In this document: positions 34,147 through 43,078 of the stretch, piece by piece
Layout of the letters: every line of letters begins with the position of its first letter
Numbering within the stretch: position 1 is the first letter of the stretch
Assembly (NCBI GenBank): GCA_902532565.1
Contig: CACAIR010000001.1
Coordinates: 62,001 to 126,000 of the forward strand
Origin: an uncultured Pelagibacteraceae bacterium
Lineage (GTDB): Bacteria > Pseudomonadota > Alphaproteobacteria > Pelagibacterales > Pelagibacteraceae
Reading direction: 5' to 3'
Length of the DNA stretch: 64,000 nucleotides
The notes under the pieces: model-generated
What the model was told of the DNA's origin: nothing
The model's input: only the letters and a program-made list of their open reading frames with translations
The model's database searches: none
Translations under genes and position numbers: made by a program

Positions 34147-34944
34147 ATGAGTGATTTGATTTCTCAAAATCTTAATATGATTTTTAAAACTCCAAAAGGA
34201 GAAACTGTTCACGCATTAAAAGATTTAAATTTTACTTTAAAAAAAGGAGAACTTCTCACTGTTCTTGGACCATCAGGTTGTGGAAAAACAACTTTATTAA
34301 ATATTACAGCAGGATTTATTAGACCTACCTCTGGTAGTATTACATTAAATGATAAAGAGATAGATGGCCCTGGAGTTGAAAGAGGTATGGTTTTTCAACA
34401 AGGAGCTCTTTTTGAATGGTTGACTGTATCTGAAAATGTAAATTTTGGATTAAGAATGAAAAAAAAAAATCCAATAGAAACTCAAAAAAAAGTTGATGAA
34501 TGGTTAGAAATAGTAGGATTGAAAGGATTTGGAAATACTCCAACTTACCAACTATCTGGAGGTATGCAGCAAAGAGTTGCTCTTGCAAGATGTTTAATAA
34601 ACGATCCTGAATTAATTTTAATGGATGAACCATTAGGAGCTCTTGATGCTTTAACAAGAGAGAAAATGCAGTCTTTGGTTCTAAAAATTTGGAAAGAAAC
34701 TGGAAAAACAATTATTTTAATCACTCACTCAGTTGAAGAAGCTTTGTTGCTAGGTGAAAGATTATATGTAATGGCTCCTAGGCCAGGTAGAATACATAAA
34801 GAGTATAATCTTCCATTTGCATCAATGGGGCTTAAGGAAGATTTAAGAGATATTAAAAAGGATAAAGATTTTTCTGCTAAGCGAGAAGAAATATTGGAAA
34901 TGATATGGAATATGGAAGAAGAAATAATGGGGAAAGAATTATAA
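34147..34944 (+). CDS. tauB: Taurine-type ABC transporter ATP-binding protein
   Basis: A 265-residue ABC ATPase with Walker A GPSGCGKTT (near residues 43-51), Q-loop VFQQGALFEWLTV (near 85), signature LSGGMQQR (near 138), Walker B ELILMDEPLGALD (near 158) and H-loop ITHSVEEA. The length and the C-terminal APRPGRIHKEYNLPF are typical of the SsuB/TauB nitrate/sulfonate/taurine group. It abuts tauC with no spacing (TAA then ATG). Confidence 0.92.
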   Translation: MSDLISQNLNMIFKTPKGETVHALKDLNFTLKKGELLTVLGPSGCGKTTLLNITAGFIRPTSGSITLNDKEIDGPGVERGMVFQQGALFEWLTVSENVNFGLRMKKKNPIETQKKVDEWLEIVGLKGFGNTPTYQLSGGMQQRVALARCLINDPELILMDEPLGALDALTREKMQSLVLKIWKETGKTIILITHSVEEALLLGERLYVMAPRPGRIHKEYNLPFASMGLKEDLRDIKKDKDFSAKREEILEMIWNMEEEIMGKEL

Positions 34945-36870
34945 ATGCTTACTCAAATAGTCACTTTTTTAATATTATTTGCTGTTATAGGATGTGTTGT
35001 TTACGGAAGACGACTAATTAGAACAGAAAAAGTTGATGCCGTTTTTGGCAACCCTGAAAGGGCATTAGGTGGTACACACTGGGTAATAGTTGGAAGTAGT
35101 TTTATTCTTTTAGTTTGGCTTTATTACTCATGGGATATTGCAAAAGGATTTTATCCAAAATCTGCTAATGAACTGTGTCAAGTTGCAAAAGTCAATGACT
35201 CTTTACTTGGGTTAAAATACCAATTTCCAATTGAAGAAAGAGAGCTAAAAAGCACTTCTCAAATTAAAAAAGAAAATAAGAATTTAAATAAAATCTTTGA
35301 AGAAATAAAAAACTCAAAGGAAATTACTATTCAGCAAAAAACAATTCTTGGGTCATTTATCAATAAAACAAATCAACTAATACCGCTATTAACTAACGAA
35401 GATTTACTTGAAAATGAGACTAGGCAAAAAATTATTGATATTACAAGTAGAATTAATCTTTTAACTGAAAATTTTCAAAAATCAGATTATCCATTAGAAA
35501 CTGAGCAAGAACTAAATGAAAGACTCCAAGCTGTAAAAGAGGAAGGTGGTTGGGGTATTACAAAAGTAAATGCTGGTTCAGGATCTATAGAAAACACATT
35601 AGAAGTGCCTTTAATCCCAGCGACAAGTAGAGGATTAAAATTTCATGCTGCAGCTCAAGAATTAAATTTAATAAGTGAAGAGTTTTTTAAATTACGAAAC
35701 CACAATCCACAATTTAAAAATAAGATAAAAGAAATTAAAGACGATGTTAAAGCTTTTAGAAAAGACTTAGATGATAGCCAAGAAATAGCTTCTGCATACG
35801 CAAAAAACATTGTTAAAATTGCAAGAAGAATAGAATTTGCAAGTATATATCCACCAGAAGCATTAGATAAAATGCAAAATGCTATTGTTAAATTTGATAA
35901 TGCACAATTAAAAGCTCAGGGTGGCTTAAGATACATAGATATTTTATTATTTCCTGCTGGGACAATCGTAGCTAGTGGACCAAGTTGTTCAGAACAAGGG
36001 TCAGGTAGATGGCTTCCTAAACCATCAGATACTTTTAATAAATTTATCTTAATGTCAAAACCAAGTGTTGGTTATAAAGATATTCCTCTTTTATGGATAA
36101 AGATGGTTGATTTAAGTGGTGCTGTTGGTTTTATTTTGCCTGATTTTATCGCAGATATTTTGCCTGGCGAATATCCAGTTCACACTAAAGATGGATTGGT
36201 AAAACAAAACTTTAAAGGAAGGGTTCTAAAAATTGTAACTGGTGATTTTAATTTATTAAAAGTCCCTGTTCCATATGGACATATATGGGATTCTTTTATG
36301 AGAGTTTTTTTAGGATTGGTTTTTGGAATAATTATAGGTGTTCCTTTAGGATTATTTATGGGTTTAAACAGATTTGCAAAAGGTTTTTTTGACCCTTTAA
36401 TTGAGCTCTACAGACCCGTTCCTCCTCTAGCTTGGGCACCATTAATTATTTCTGTGCTAGGTATTGATAATACAGGAAAAGTTTTTCTTTTATTTATGGT
36501 TTCATTATCAATTATGATTATTTCTGCTAGGGCTGGTGCCTCTGGTACCCAACTTTCAAAAATACATGCTGCTCACTCATTAGGAGCATCTAAAAAACAA
36601 ATTTTAAGGTATGTGATATTTCCAAATTCTCTTCCTGAAATTTTAACTGGGATAAGAGTTGCAGTTGGTATGTGTTGGGGAACCTTAGTTGCGGCAGAAT
36701 TTTTAGCTGGAACGACTGGTATTGGTTTTGTTGAAAATGTTGCAAAAAAATATTTTCAATATGAAGTAATTTGGATCACTATCTTTATTATGGGAATGCT
36801 TGGATTATTATTTGATATAACCTTGAGAAAACTTATAGATAAATATATTCCTTGGCGAGGAAAAGGTTAA
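34945..36870 (+). CDS. tauC: Taurine-type ABC transporter permease with large inserted extracytoplasmic domain
   Basis: The last ~220 residues are a standard TauC/SsuC permease (SFMRVFLGLVFGIIIGVPLGL, RPVPPLAWAPLIISVLGI, coupling loop GTQLSKIHAAHSLGAS). The whole protein is 641 residues, more than twice the usual ~270. The additional N-terminal part has two membrane helices (about residues 5-25 and 45-68) and then about 340 residues that are mostly charged and helical. Heptad-like Leu/Ile spacing is seen from 85 to 170. Two cysteines (near 77 and 349) could form a disulfide if periplasmic. I find no frame break, so it is a genuine single gene. Confidence 0.88.
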   Translation: MLTQIVTFLILFAVIGCVVYGRRLIRTEKVDAVFGNPERALGGTHWVIVGSSFILLVWLYYSWDIAKGFYPKSANELCQVAKVNDSLLGLKYQFPIEERELKSTSQIKKENKNLNKIFEEIKNSKEITIQQKTILGSFINKTNQLIPLLTNEDLLENETRQKIIDITSRINLLTENFQKSDYPLETEQELNERLQAVKEEGGWGITKVNAGSGSIENTLEVPLIPATSRGLKFHAAAQELNLISEEFFKLRNHNPQFKNKIKEIKDDVKAFRKDLDDSQEIASAYAKNIVKIARRIEFASIYPPEALDKMQNAIVKFDNAQLKAQGGLRYIDILLFPAGTIVASGPSCSEQGSGRWLPKPSDTFNKFILMSKPSVGYKDIPLLWIKMVDLSGAVGFILPDFIADILPGEYPVHTKDGLVKQNFKGRVLKIVTGDFNLLKVPVPYGHIWDSFMRVFLGLVFGIIIGVPLGLFMGLNRFAKGFFDPLIELYRPVPPLAWAPLIISVLGIDNTGKVFLLFMVSLSIMIISARAGASGTQLSKIHAAHSLGASKKQILRYVIFPNSLPEILTGIRVAVGMCWGTLVAAEFLAGTTGIGFVENVAKKYFQYEVIWITIFIMGMLGLLFDITLRKLIDKYIPWRGKG

Positions 36871-37889
36871 ATCAATTTTAAAAATTTCCTAATATTATTT
36901 TTTTCATTTTTTTTAGAAAATTTTCTTTTAAGAACATTATGTTTTTTTTTTGAAAAATCTTTTTTAAAATTATTTCTATCAATTTTCTCAATAATCTTTG
37001 AAACAAATTTATTTATATCGCCAGAGTTTATTTTTATGAAAAAAGGCTCTTGCCAATATTCATTTCCACCCTCACCAGTATATCCTATAACACAATTGCC
37101 AGCTAATGCGGCCTCTAAGGGTGGTAATCCAAAACCTTCTAAACTTGAAAAAGATAAAAAAATTTTTGACCTTTTTAATAATTCATAGATTTTTTTTTCT
37201 GATAAATTTTGCAAATTTTGTAATTTCCATTTTTTTGATAAGTTAGGTTTTAAATATGATGTTACCAAATTACTATGCTGAGGTAATTTTCTATTCATAT
37301 AAGTGATTATATTTTTTTTTTTACTAAAATTAATTTCTCCAATATCGAGAGAATATGAAACTTTTAAAATTTTGATTTTTAATTTCGGAAATCTTAACTT
37401 TATACAATTTGTAGTATCATTCGAAATAGATAAAATAAACTTTGCATTTTTATAAGCTGTCTCAAGCTTTTGCTCATCATTTGTTGAATTTATACTATAT
37501 CCATTTTGTACTAAAATTGAATATTTTATATTTTTTTTTATGAGAAGTTCATTAGCAAGATGAGCAAATATTTCAGGCAAAATGACAAAATCTTTTTTAC
37601 TATTGAATTCAAAATTTTGCTTTAAATTTATCTTATTTTTAAACCATTTGTATTTAAAATTTTTAGTATAAGTCACATCTTTGTATTGCCACCCAGATGA
37701 AATATTTTTTTTTATTTTAAATATTTTATTTATAGAGTTTTTATATTTTGATGATCTTTTTTTTTTAATATGAAGTATTTCTGACGAAAAATTTTTGAAC
37801 TCATTTATAATTTGTGAATATTTATAGATATATTTAGCACCCCCTGATGGACCTTTTTCAGCATGAGTAAAAAAAATTACATTTTTCAT
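36867..37889 (-). CDS. Glycosyltransferase (group 1/GT4-like)
   Basis: I choose the ATG at 37889 over the TTG nine bases upstream. The roughly 340-residue product has an N-terminal FFTHAEKGPSGGAKYIY, a GT-B acceptor loop. The C-terminal FLSFSSLEGFGLPPLEAALAGNCVIGYTGEGGNEYW is the EX7E donor-site block. It is extremely Lys/Asn-rich. It shares a TTAA stop with tauC on the other strand and follows two further glycan genes on the minus strand. Confidence 0.78.
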   Translation of the reverse strand: MKNVIFFTHAEKGPSGGAKYIYKYSQIINEFKNFSSEILHIKKKRSSKYKNSINKIFKIKKNISSGWQYKDVTYTKNFKYKWFKNKINLKQNFEFNSKKDFVILPEIFAHLANELLIKKNIKYSILVQNGYSINSTNDEQKLETAYKNAKFILSISNDTTNCIKLRFPKLKIKILKVSYSLDIGEINFSKKKNIITYMNRKLPQHSNLVTSYLKPNLSKKWKLQNLQNLSEKKIYELLKRSKIFLSFSSLEGFGLPPLEAALAGNCVIGYTGEGGNEYWQEPFFIKINSGDINKFVSKIIEKIDRNNFKKDFSKKKHNVLKRKFSKKNEKNNIRKFLKLI

Positions 37890-37890
37890 T

Positions 37891-38769
37891 TTATTCAATT
37901 ATCCATTCTTTAAATATACTAATATTATTTCTAATATATTCGGGCAATGTTGCAGTATCAACTTTTGTTAAAATTGTTTCATTAAATCTATCAGGAGAAT
38001 TTTTTTTAGCTTGATAATTATATGGAATAACTTTTCTCTCTACATTATCCTTAATTTTTTTAATTGAGCTTTTCTGTAATTCATATTCTGCGTGATTCTC
38101 ATCATTAAGATATTTTTTTTCGAGTTCCTCATACGTTTTTAAATTCGAAAAGTGCCAACCACCATTTTTTACAAGCTCGACACTATTTTGTTTTTTATCA
38201 GAAAATAAAGTATCTATTCTAAAAAATGAATATTCTCGATTTTTAATATTTCTTAAAAAATCAATGCTTCTAAGATATTTTAATTTACATGCTTTAGAAC
38301 CGAACCAGTTTAATCTTGGTAAACTTAAGTTAAGTTTATAATAAAATATTTGTTGATTAAATATTACAAATTTTTTTTTAACCATTCCTAAATCAAATTT
38401 TTCTAGATTGGGTATTTCATCATTATCGCTGTGAATTATATAATCTTCAGGTGAAAATTCATTTAGGCTATTAGTTATATAATTTCTTTGGGCCTTAATT
38501 CGAAGTATACTATTTAATCTTTTTTCTTGAGTACTTAGATTATCTTTTTTAATTAAATTGTCTGGATCTTTTTCTAATACTAAATGAATTATTTTATCTT
38601 TGAATTTAGGATAATCATTCAAATTAAAATTTATTTTTTTTCTATTTCCACTGTGAGTAAATAAGCTTTCACAAACTATAAATTTATCAACATAAGGATT
38701 TAATATATTAAACCTTATATCCATTATCATATTTTCTTCAAAAAAAGTTGTTGTATCAATAACTCTCAT
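37891..38769 (-). CDS. Glycosyltransferase family 17-like protein
   Basis: The ATG at 38769 opens the conserved part (MRVIDTTTFFEENMIMDIRFN); the frame before it overlaps the upstream gene and has no family resemblance. GT17-type blocks are seen: VDKFIVCESLFTHSGNRK near residue 28, SPEDYIIHSDNDEIP near 120 (acidic DxDE donor/metal site), and GGWHFSNL near 200. GT17 enzymes transfer N-acetylglucosamine or related sugars. It ends one base before the downstream glycosyltransferase start. Confidence 0.75.
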   Translation of the reverse strand: MRVIDTTTFFEENMIMDIRFNILNPYVDKFIVCESLFTHSGNRKKINFNLNDYPKFKDKIIHLVLEKDPDNLIKKDNLSTQEKRLNSILRIKAQRNYITNSLNEFSPEDYIIHSDNDEIPNLEKFDLGMVKKKFVIFNQQIFYYKLNLSLPRLNWFGSKACKLKYLRSIDFLRNIKNREYSFFRIDTLFSDKKQNSVELVKNGGWHFSNLKTYEELEKKYLNDENHAEYELQKSSIKKIKDNVERKVIPYNYQAKKNSPDRFNETILTKVDTATLPEYIRNNISIFKEWIIE

Positions 38770-38791
38770 AAATTTTAAAGAAATAAATACT

Positions 38792-39673
38792 CTATTTCTT
38801 ATTAATAATATTGTTAATATAATCTCTGAGTTTTGTTCGACCAAAATATTTGTAAACTTTATTTGATAAATTCATATTTGTTAACGCTGAGGAGTATCTC
38901 TCTCCAGGTCTCTTTTTAAGATATCTTATTTTTGATTTAAACATTTTAGCAACTTCTAAAATTGAATTACTTTGTTTATTTGAAATTGAATAATGTCTTG
39001 ATAAGTTTTTTTCCCATGCCAGATAACAAATTTCTATTGTATCTGTTATATGAGTAAATCTTCTAGATTGTGTGCCAGGCAAAACAACAGGTAATGGTTT
39101 ATTTTTTTTAAATTCTTCTTCAAAAATTCCAATAACAGTAGCCATTTTGCCTTTAGAGATTTGACCTGGTCCATAAACATTATAAAAATAAATAACTTCA
39201 TATTTGAAGTTAAACCATTTTTTTAGGTTTTCTAAATATTCTAAATTTTTTGATTTGGTAAATGCATAAGGAGACAAATTTTTATCATGTCCCTTGTTTC
39301 CTAAAGATGCTGAAGTTGCTGAATAAATTAGTTTAATCTTATTTTTTAAACAAAAATTGAAAACAGAATTAGTTCCAATTGTATTGGATTGAATACATTC
39401 ATTCATTTTTAAAAAGCTTTGATAAATTCTTGCAAATTCTCCAAAATGAAATACTGAATGAATATTTTTTGGTTGTTTAATAATTTTTTTTATATCTTTA
39501 GTTTCTCCAACTAAATATTTTATTCTTGAATTTTGAATATGCTTTTTTTTTGATCCTGATGAATAATTATCTAAACTAATAATTTTTAATTTTGTTTTTG
39601 ATAACAAAAATTTTATTAAATTTGATCCGACAAATCCTGCACCTCCTGTTACTAAAATTGTCTTTTTATTCAT
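38792..39673 (-). CDS. NAD-dependent sugar epimerase/dehydratase (GalE-like)
   Basis: A 293-residue extended SDR with GGAGFVGSNLIKFLL near the N-terminus, SVFHFGEFARIYQS near residue 68 and IYSATSASLGN near 112. YAFTKSKNLEYLE carries the catalytic Tyr-x3-Lys. FYNVYGPGQIS and SRRFTHITDTIEI follow. It resembles UDP-glucose/UDP-GlcNAc 4-epimerases but is short. It starts the minus-strand glycan group 38792-36867 that splits the taurine genes from the following dehydrogenase. Confidence 0.82.
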   Translation of the reverse strand: MNKKTILVTGGAGFVGSNLIKFLLSKTKLKIISLDNYSSGSKKKHIQNSRIKYLVGETKDIKKIIKQPKNIHSVFHFGEFARIYQSFLKMNECIQSNTIGTNSVFNFCLKNKIKLIYSATSASLGNKGHDKNLSPYAFTKSKNLEYLENLKKWFNFKYEVIYFYNVYGPGQISKGKMATVIGIFEEEFKKNKPLPVVLPGTQSRRFTHITDTIEICYLAWEKNLSRHYSISNKQSNSILEVAKMFKSKIRYLKKRPGERYSSALTNMNLSNKVYKYFGRTKLRDYINNIINKK

Positions 39674-39751
39674 TATTATTTTAAATAAATTTTATCTTAT
39701 ATCTAAATTAATTAATAATAATATGTAAAATTAAGATATATAGGTTTTTAA

Positions 39752-40756
39752 ATGAAAATAAAAATACTTAAACCTTTATTAGTTAAAATTTTTAAAAAAT
39801 ATGGTCTTAGTACTAACCATGCTTTTATTTCAGCAAATGCATTAATTAATGCAGAATTAGTTGGGGCCTATGGTCATGGTTTATCAAGAATTAAAATGTA
39901 CTGTGATCGGATAAGAAAAAAAGTGATTAATCCAAAACCAAAAATCAAAATCAAAAAAATTTCACAATCAATTTCTTATATTGATGCGAACAACAGTATA
40001 GGATTTGTTGCCGCTGAAATTGGAATCAACAAAGCAATTGAAAATGCAAAAAAAACAGGAATTGGTTTAGTTGCGGTCAAAAATAGTGGTCATTATGGAT
40101 TGTCTGGTTATTACGCTGAAAAAGCAGTAAAGGAAAATTTAATCTCTATGATTTATACTAATGCGCCACCAGCAGTAGCACCTCATGGAGCTTTGAAAAG
40201 CTTATTTGGAACTAACCCAATCTGTTTTGGTGCACCTACTGGAAAAAAAATTCCTTTTATTTTAGACACATCTATTTCAATGATCAATAGAGGCAAAATT
40301 AGAGTTGCAGCTAGGAATAATCAAAAAATACCAGAAGGTGTTGCTTTAGATAAATTTGGAAAACCTACTACTGATGCAAAAAAAGCTCTTCAAGGGATTC
40401 AGTTACCAATGGCCAGTTTTAGAGGTTCCGGTTTAGCATGGATGGTGGACATATTAAGCGGTGTATTAACAGGCGGTAATCATGCTGGCAGAGTTAAAGA
40501 TCCTTTTGATGATTTTTCTGGTCCTCAAAATATTGGTCATTTATTTATCACATTTAAAACAAATTTATTTGTAAAAAATTATAATAAACGAATAAAAGAT
40601 AATATAAAAACTATTAAAAGATTACCAAAGATTAAGGGAATAAAAGAAATAATGTATCCTGGTCAAAATAAATATAAAAGGTTTATAGTGAATTCAAAAA
40701 AAGAAATAAAGATCTCAGAAATAGTCAGAAAAGATTTAGAAATTTTAAAAAATTAA
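39752..40756 (+). CDS. Ldh2/ComC-family NAD(P)-dependent dehydrogenase
   Basis: A 334-residue protein of the malate/L-lactate/L-sulfolactate dehydrogenase family (distinct fold from classical LDH). The N-terminus has NAELVGAYGHGLSRIKMY, then IGLVAVKNSGHYGLSGYYA with the catalytic His-Tyr region near residues 110-130. IYTNAPPAVAPHGALKSLFGTNP and LPMASFRGSGLAWMVDILSGVL follow. Members oxidise (R)-sulfolactate, malate, ureidoglycolate or delta-1-piperideine-2-carboxylate reductively. The HpsN-like gene two genes downstream makes sulfolactate an appealing substrate, but this is inference. Confidence 0.85.
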   Translation: MKIKILKPLLVKIFKKYGLSTNHAFISANALINAELVGAYGHGLSRIKMYCDRIRKKVINPKPKIKIKKISQSISYIDANNSIGFVAAEIGINKAIENAKKTGIGLVAVKNSGHYGLSGYYAEKAVKENLISMIYTNAPPAVAPHGALKSLFGTNPICFGAPTGKKIPFILDTSISMINRGKIRVAARNNQKIPEGVALDKFGKPTTDAKKALQGIQLPMASFRGSGLAWMVDILSGVLTGGNHAGRVKDPFDDFSGPQNIGHLFITFKTNLFVKNYNKRIKDNIKTIKRLPKIKGIKEIMYPGQNKYKRFIVNSKKEIKISEIVRKDLEILKN

Positions 40757-40757
40757 A

Positions 40758-41669
40758 ATGCTTTCAAGTAAAGATATTGTCGTTCCTAATAATTTATTAA
40801 ATGCAGCCCTTAAAAATAAAGGTGTCAAAGCAGGAATAGTCAACGCCGGAAAACCTTTACCAATGGTTTCTGTACAAGATGCAGTAAATAAAGATTTAAT
40901 TGTACCAATTTTTATTGGTGATCAAAAAGAAATTTTAAAATGTGCAAAAGACTTAAAATGGGATATTTCAAAATATGAAATTATTCATGAGCCTATAGAA
41001 AACAATACAGCTGCTATTGCTGCAAAACTTGCTAGTGAACAAAAAATAAAAATTATTGTTAAAGGTCATATTCATACGGATGTATTAATGAAAGAAGTTC
41101 TCAAAAGAGAATATAATTTACTTGGAAAAACTAGATTGAGTCATATTTGGCACATGACTTTAAATAAAGAGGATAAACCATTGATTATTACTGATGGTGC
41201 ATTAAATGTTTTGCCAAACATAAAAACAAAGATGCATATTTTAAAAAACGTAATTAATTTTTCAAATAGAATTGGAATCGAAAGACCAAAAATTGCGGTA
41301 CTATCAGCTACCGAAGAAATTTTAGATAGTGTTCCTAGTTCCAAAGAGGCCAATGAAATAACTAAATTAGCAAAAAAAGAAAATTTAAATGCTGATGTTT
41401 TTGGTCCACTAGCATTTGATAATAGTGTTTCAAAAAAATCAGCTGTCATAAAGGGAATTAAAAATGATGTCGCTGGAATGGCTGATGTTTTGTTAGTTCC
41501 TAGTGTTGAGACTGGAAACGGACTGGTAAAAATGTTAATTTATTTTTGTGGAGCATGTGCTGCAGGAGTAGTCGTGGGTGGGAAGGTGCCAGTTGTAATT
41601 ACGAGTCGTTCCGATGAAGCTCAAGCAAGATTAGCTTCTATTGCTGCAGCTGTCGTTGCGTTGGATTAA
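40758..41669 (+). CDS. Phosphate acetyl/butyryltransferase (PTA_PTB) family
   Basis: A 303-residue enzyme that moves an acyl group between CoA and phosphate. The tail RSDEAQARLASIAAAVVALD and the segment VLLVPSVETGNGLVKMLIYF near 247 are the family's CoA-binding blocks. No MaoC/enoyl-CoA hydratase domain is fused at the N-terminus. It starts one base after the Ldh2 gene. In sulfonate catabolism such an enzyme converts the acetyl phosphate formed by sulfoacetaldehyde acetyltransferase (Xsc) to acetyl-CoA, but no xsc lies in the window. Confidence 0.87.
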   Translation: MLSSKDIVVPNNLLNAALKNKGVKAGIVNAGKPLPMVSVQDAVNKDLIVPIFIGDQKEILKCAKDLKWDISKYEIIHEPIENNTAAIAAKLASEQKIKIIVKGHIHTDVLMKEVLKREYNLLGKTRLSHIWHMTLNKEDKPLIITDGALNVLPNIKTKMHILKNVINFSNRIGIERPKIAVLSATEEILDSVPSSKEANEITKLAKKENLNADVFGPLAFDNSVSKKSAVIKGIKNDVAGMADVLLVPSVETGNGLVKMLIYFCGACAAGVVVGGKVPVVITSRSDEAQARLASIAAAVVALD

Positions 41670-41729
41670 TTGTTGATTGCAATATAATAAAAGTTGCCTT
41701 AAATAACTCATCAATTTAATATAAAAATA

Positions 41730-43016
41730 ATGACAATCACTTATTTAAAAAAATCACCAAAAACATCATCCTCAGACGACACAAAAACTACTGACATCGT
41801 TCAAAATTTATTAAAAGACATAGAAAAAACCAAAGAACAAGGATGCATAAATCTAACAAAAAAATTTGATAATTATGATGGTGAAATAGTTGTTTCAAAA
41901 GAAAGAATTCATGAAATAAAAAAAAATTTAGATCAAAAAACTAAAGACGATATTCAATTTTCCTATGAGAGAGTAAGAAAATTTGCTGAGGAACAACTTA
42001 AAAATTATGGTCAAGATTTTGAGGTAGAGCTATCTAACGGTTTATTTGCTGGTCAAAAATTAGTTCCTGTAAATACAGCTGGATGCTACATTCCTGGTGG
42101 GCGATATGCTCATATAGCTTCCGCAGTAATGAGCGTAACAACTGCTAAAGTAGCAGGTGTAAAGAACATTGTAGCTTGTAGTCCACCAAAAGAAGGTGAT
42201 GGTGCCCATCCTACTATTGTTTATACTGCTGATCTTTGTGGAGCTGATGTTATTTTAAATTTAGGTGGAGTTCCTGCAATTGCTGCAATGACAAATGGTT
42301 TATTTAAAAACCCACCAGCTGATATTATTGTTGGACCAGGGAATCAATTTGTAGCGGAAGCGAAAAGAATTTTATTTGGAAAGGTTGGTATAGATTTATT
42401 CGCGGGACCAACAGAAATAGGAATTATCGCTGATGCAAAAGCAGATCCAGAAATAGTTGCTGTTGATTTAGTTGGACAAGCAGAGCATGGCTACAACTCT
42501 CCCTGTTGGTTATATACAAAAAGTAGAGATCTTGCTGAGAAGGTAATGAAAAGGGTTCCTGAATTAATTGCTGAATTGCCAGACATTCCAAGAAAGAATG
42601 CAGAAGCTGCTTGGAAAGATTATGGTGAAGTTATACTTTGTGATACTGATGAAGAGATAGTAAAAATTAGTGACGAATATGCTCCAGAGCACTTAGAAGT
42701 CCAAACAGAAAATTTAAAATGGTTTCATGAAAGGTTAACAAATTATGGTTCCTTATTTGTTGGTGAAGAAACTACAGTTGCCTATGGAGATAAATGTTCA
42801 GGAACTAATCATATCCTACCGACAAAAGGTGCTGGTAGATATACTGGTGGTTTATTTGTCGGTAAATTCATTAAAACTTTGAGCTTCCAAAGAATGACGA
42901 AAGACTCTACAAAGCTTGTTGGAGCTGCGGCTGCAAGAATATCGAGATATGAAGGTATGGAAGCACATGCAAGAACTGGGGATATTAGATTAAAAAAATA
43001 CGGATTTTCAAACTAA
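41730..43016 (+). CDS. Histidinol dehydrogenase homologue, HpsN-like (sulfopropanediol 3-dehydrogenase)
   Basis: A 428-residue zinc-dependent dehydrogenase of the HisD family. The fold markers are VPVNTAGCYIPGGRYAH (near 112), IIVGPGNQFVAEAKR (near 198), the metal-ligand DLVGQAEHG (near 250), the catalytic YAPEHLEVQ (Glu-His, near 320), and the C-terminal EGMEAHARTGDIR. The modified N-terminus, YIPGGRY instead of VPGG(K/T), and the RTGDIR tail fit the HpsN group that oxidises 2,3-dihydroxypropanesulfonate to sulfolactate. No histidine biosynthesis gene is adjacent, arguing against HisD. A possible promoter (TTGGAT 41661, TATAAT 41683) precedes it. Confidence 0.8.
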   Translation: MTITYLKKSPKTSSSDDTKTTDIVQNLLKDIEKTKEQGCINLTKKFDNYDGEIVVSKERIHEIKKNLDQKTKDDIQFSYERVRKFAEEQLKNYGQDFEVELSNGLFAGQKLVPVNTAGCYIPGGRYAHIASAVMSVTTAKVAGVKNIVACSPPKEGDGAHPTIVYTADLCGADVILNLGGVPAIAAMTNGLFKNPPADIIVGPGNQFVAEAKRILFGKVGIDLFAGPTEIGIIADAKADPEIVAVDLVGQAEHGYNSPCWLYTKSRDLAEKVMKRVPELIAELPDIPRKNAEAAWKDYGEVILCDTDEEIVKISDEYAPEHLEVQTENLKWFHERLTNYGSLFVGEETTVAYGDKCSGTNHILPTKGAGRYTGGLFVGKFIKTLSFQRMTKDSTKLVGAAAARISRYEGMEAHARTGDIRLKKYGFSN

Positions 43017-43078
43017 TCATTTACTACTCAATATAAATTTTAAATAAAATAACAAATATATAAATAATTGAGAAATAA

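Noticed and set aside
41730..43016. A biosynthetic histidinol dehydrogenase (HisD)
   Set aside because: No other his gene is adjacent, the gene follows an Ldh2/PTA pair, and the N- and C-terminal blocks look HpsN-like. It cannot be fully excluded without phylogeny.
43017..43078. Long-loop inverted repeat CTCAAT/ATTGAG (43027-43072) as a terminator
   Set aside because: The loop is 34 bases, the arms are only 6 bp, and no T-run follows, so it is likely chance.
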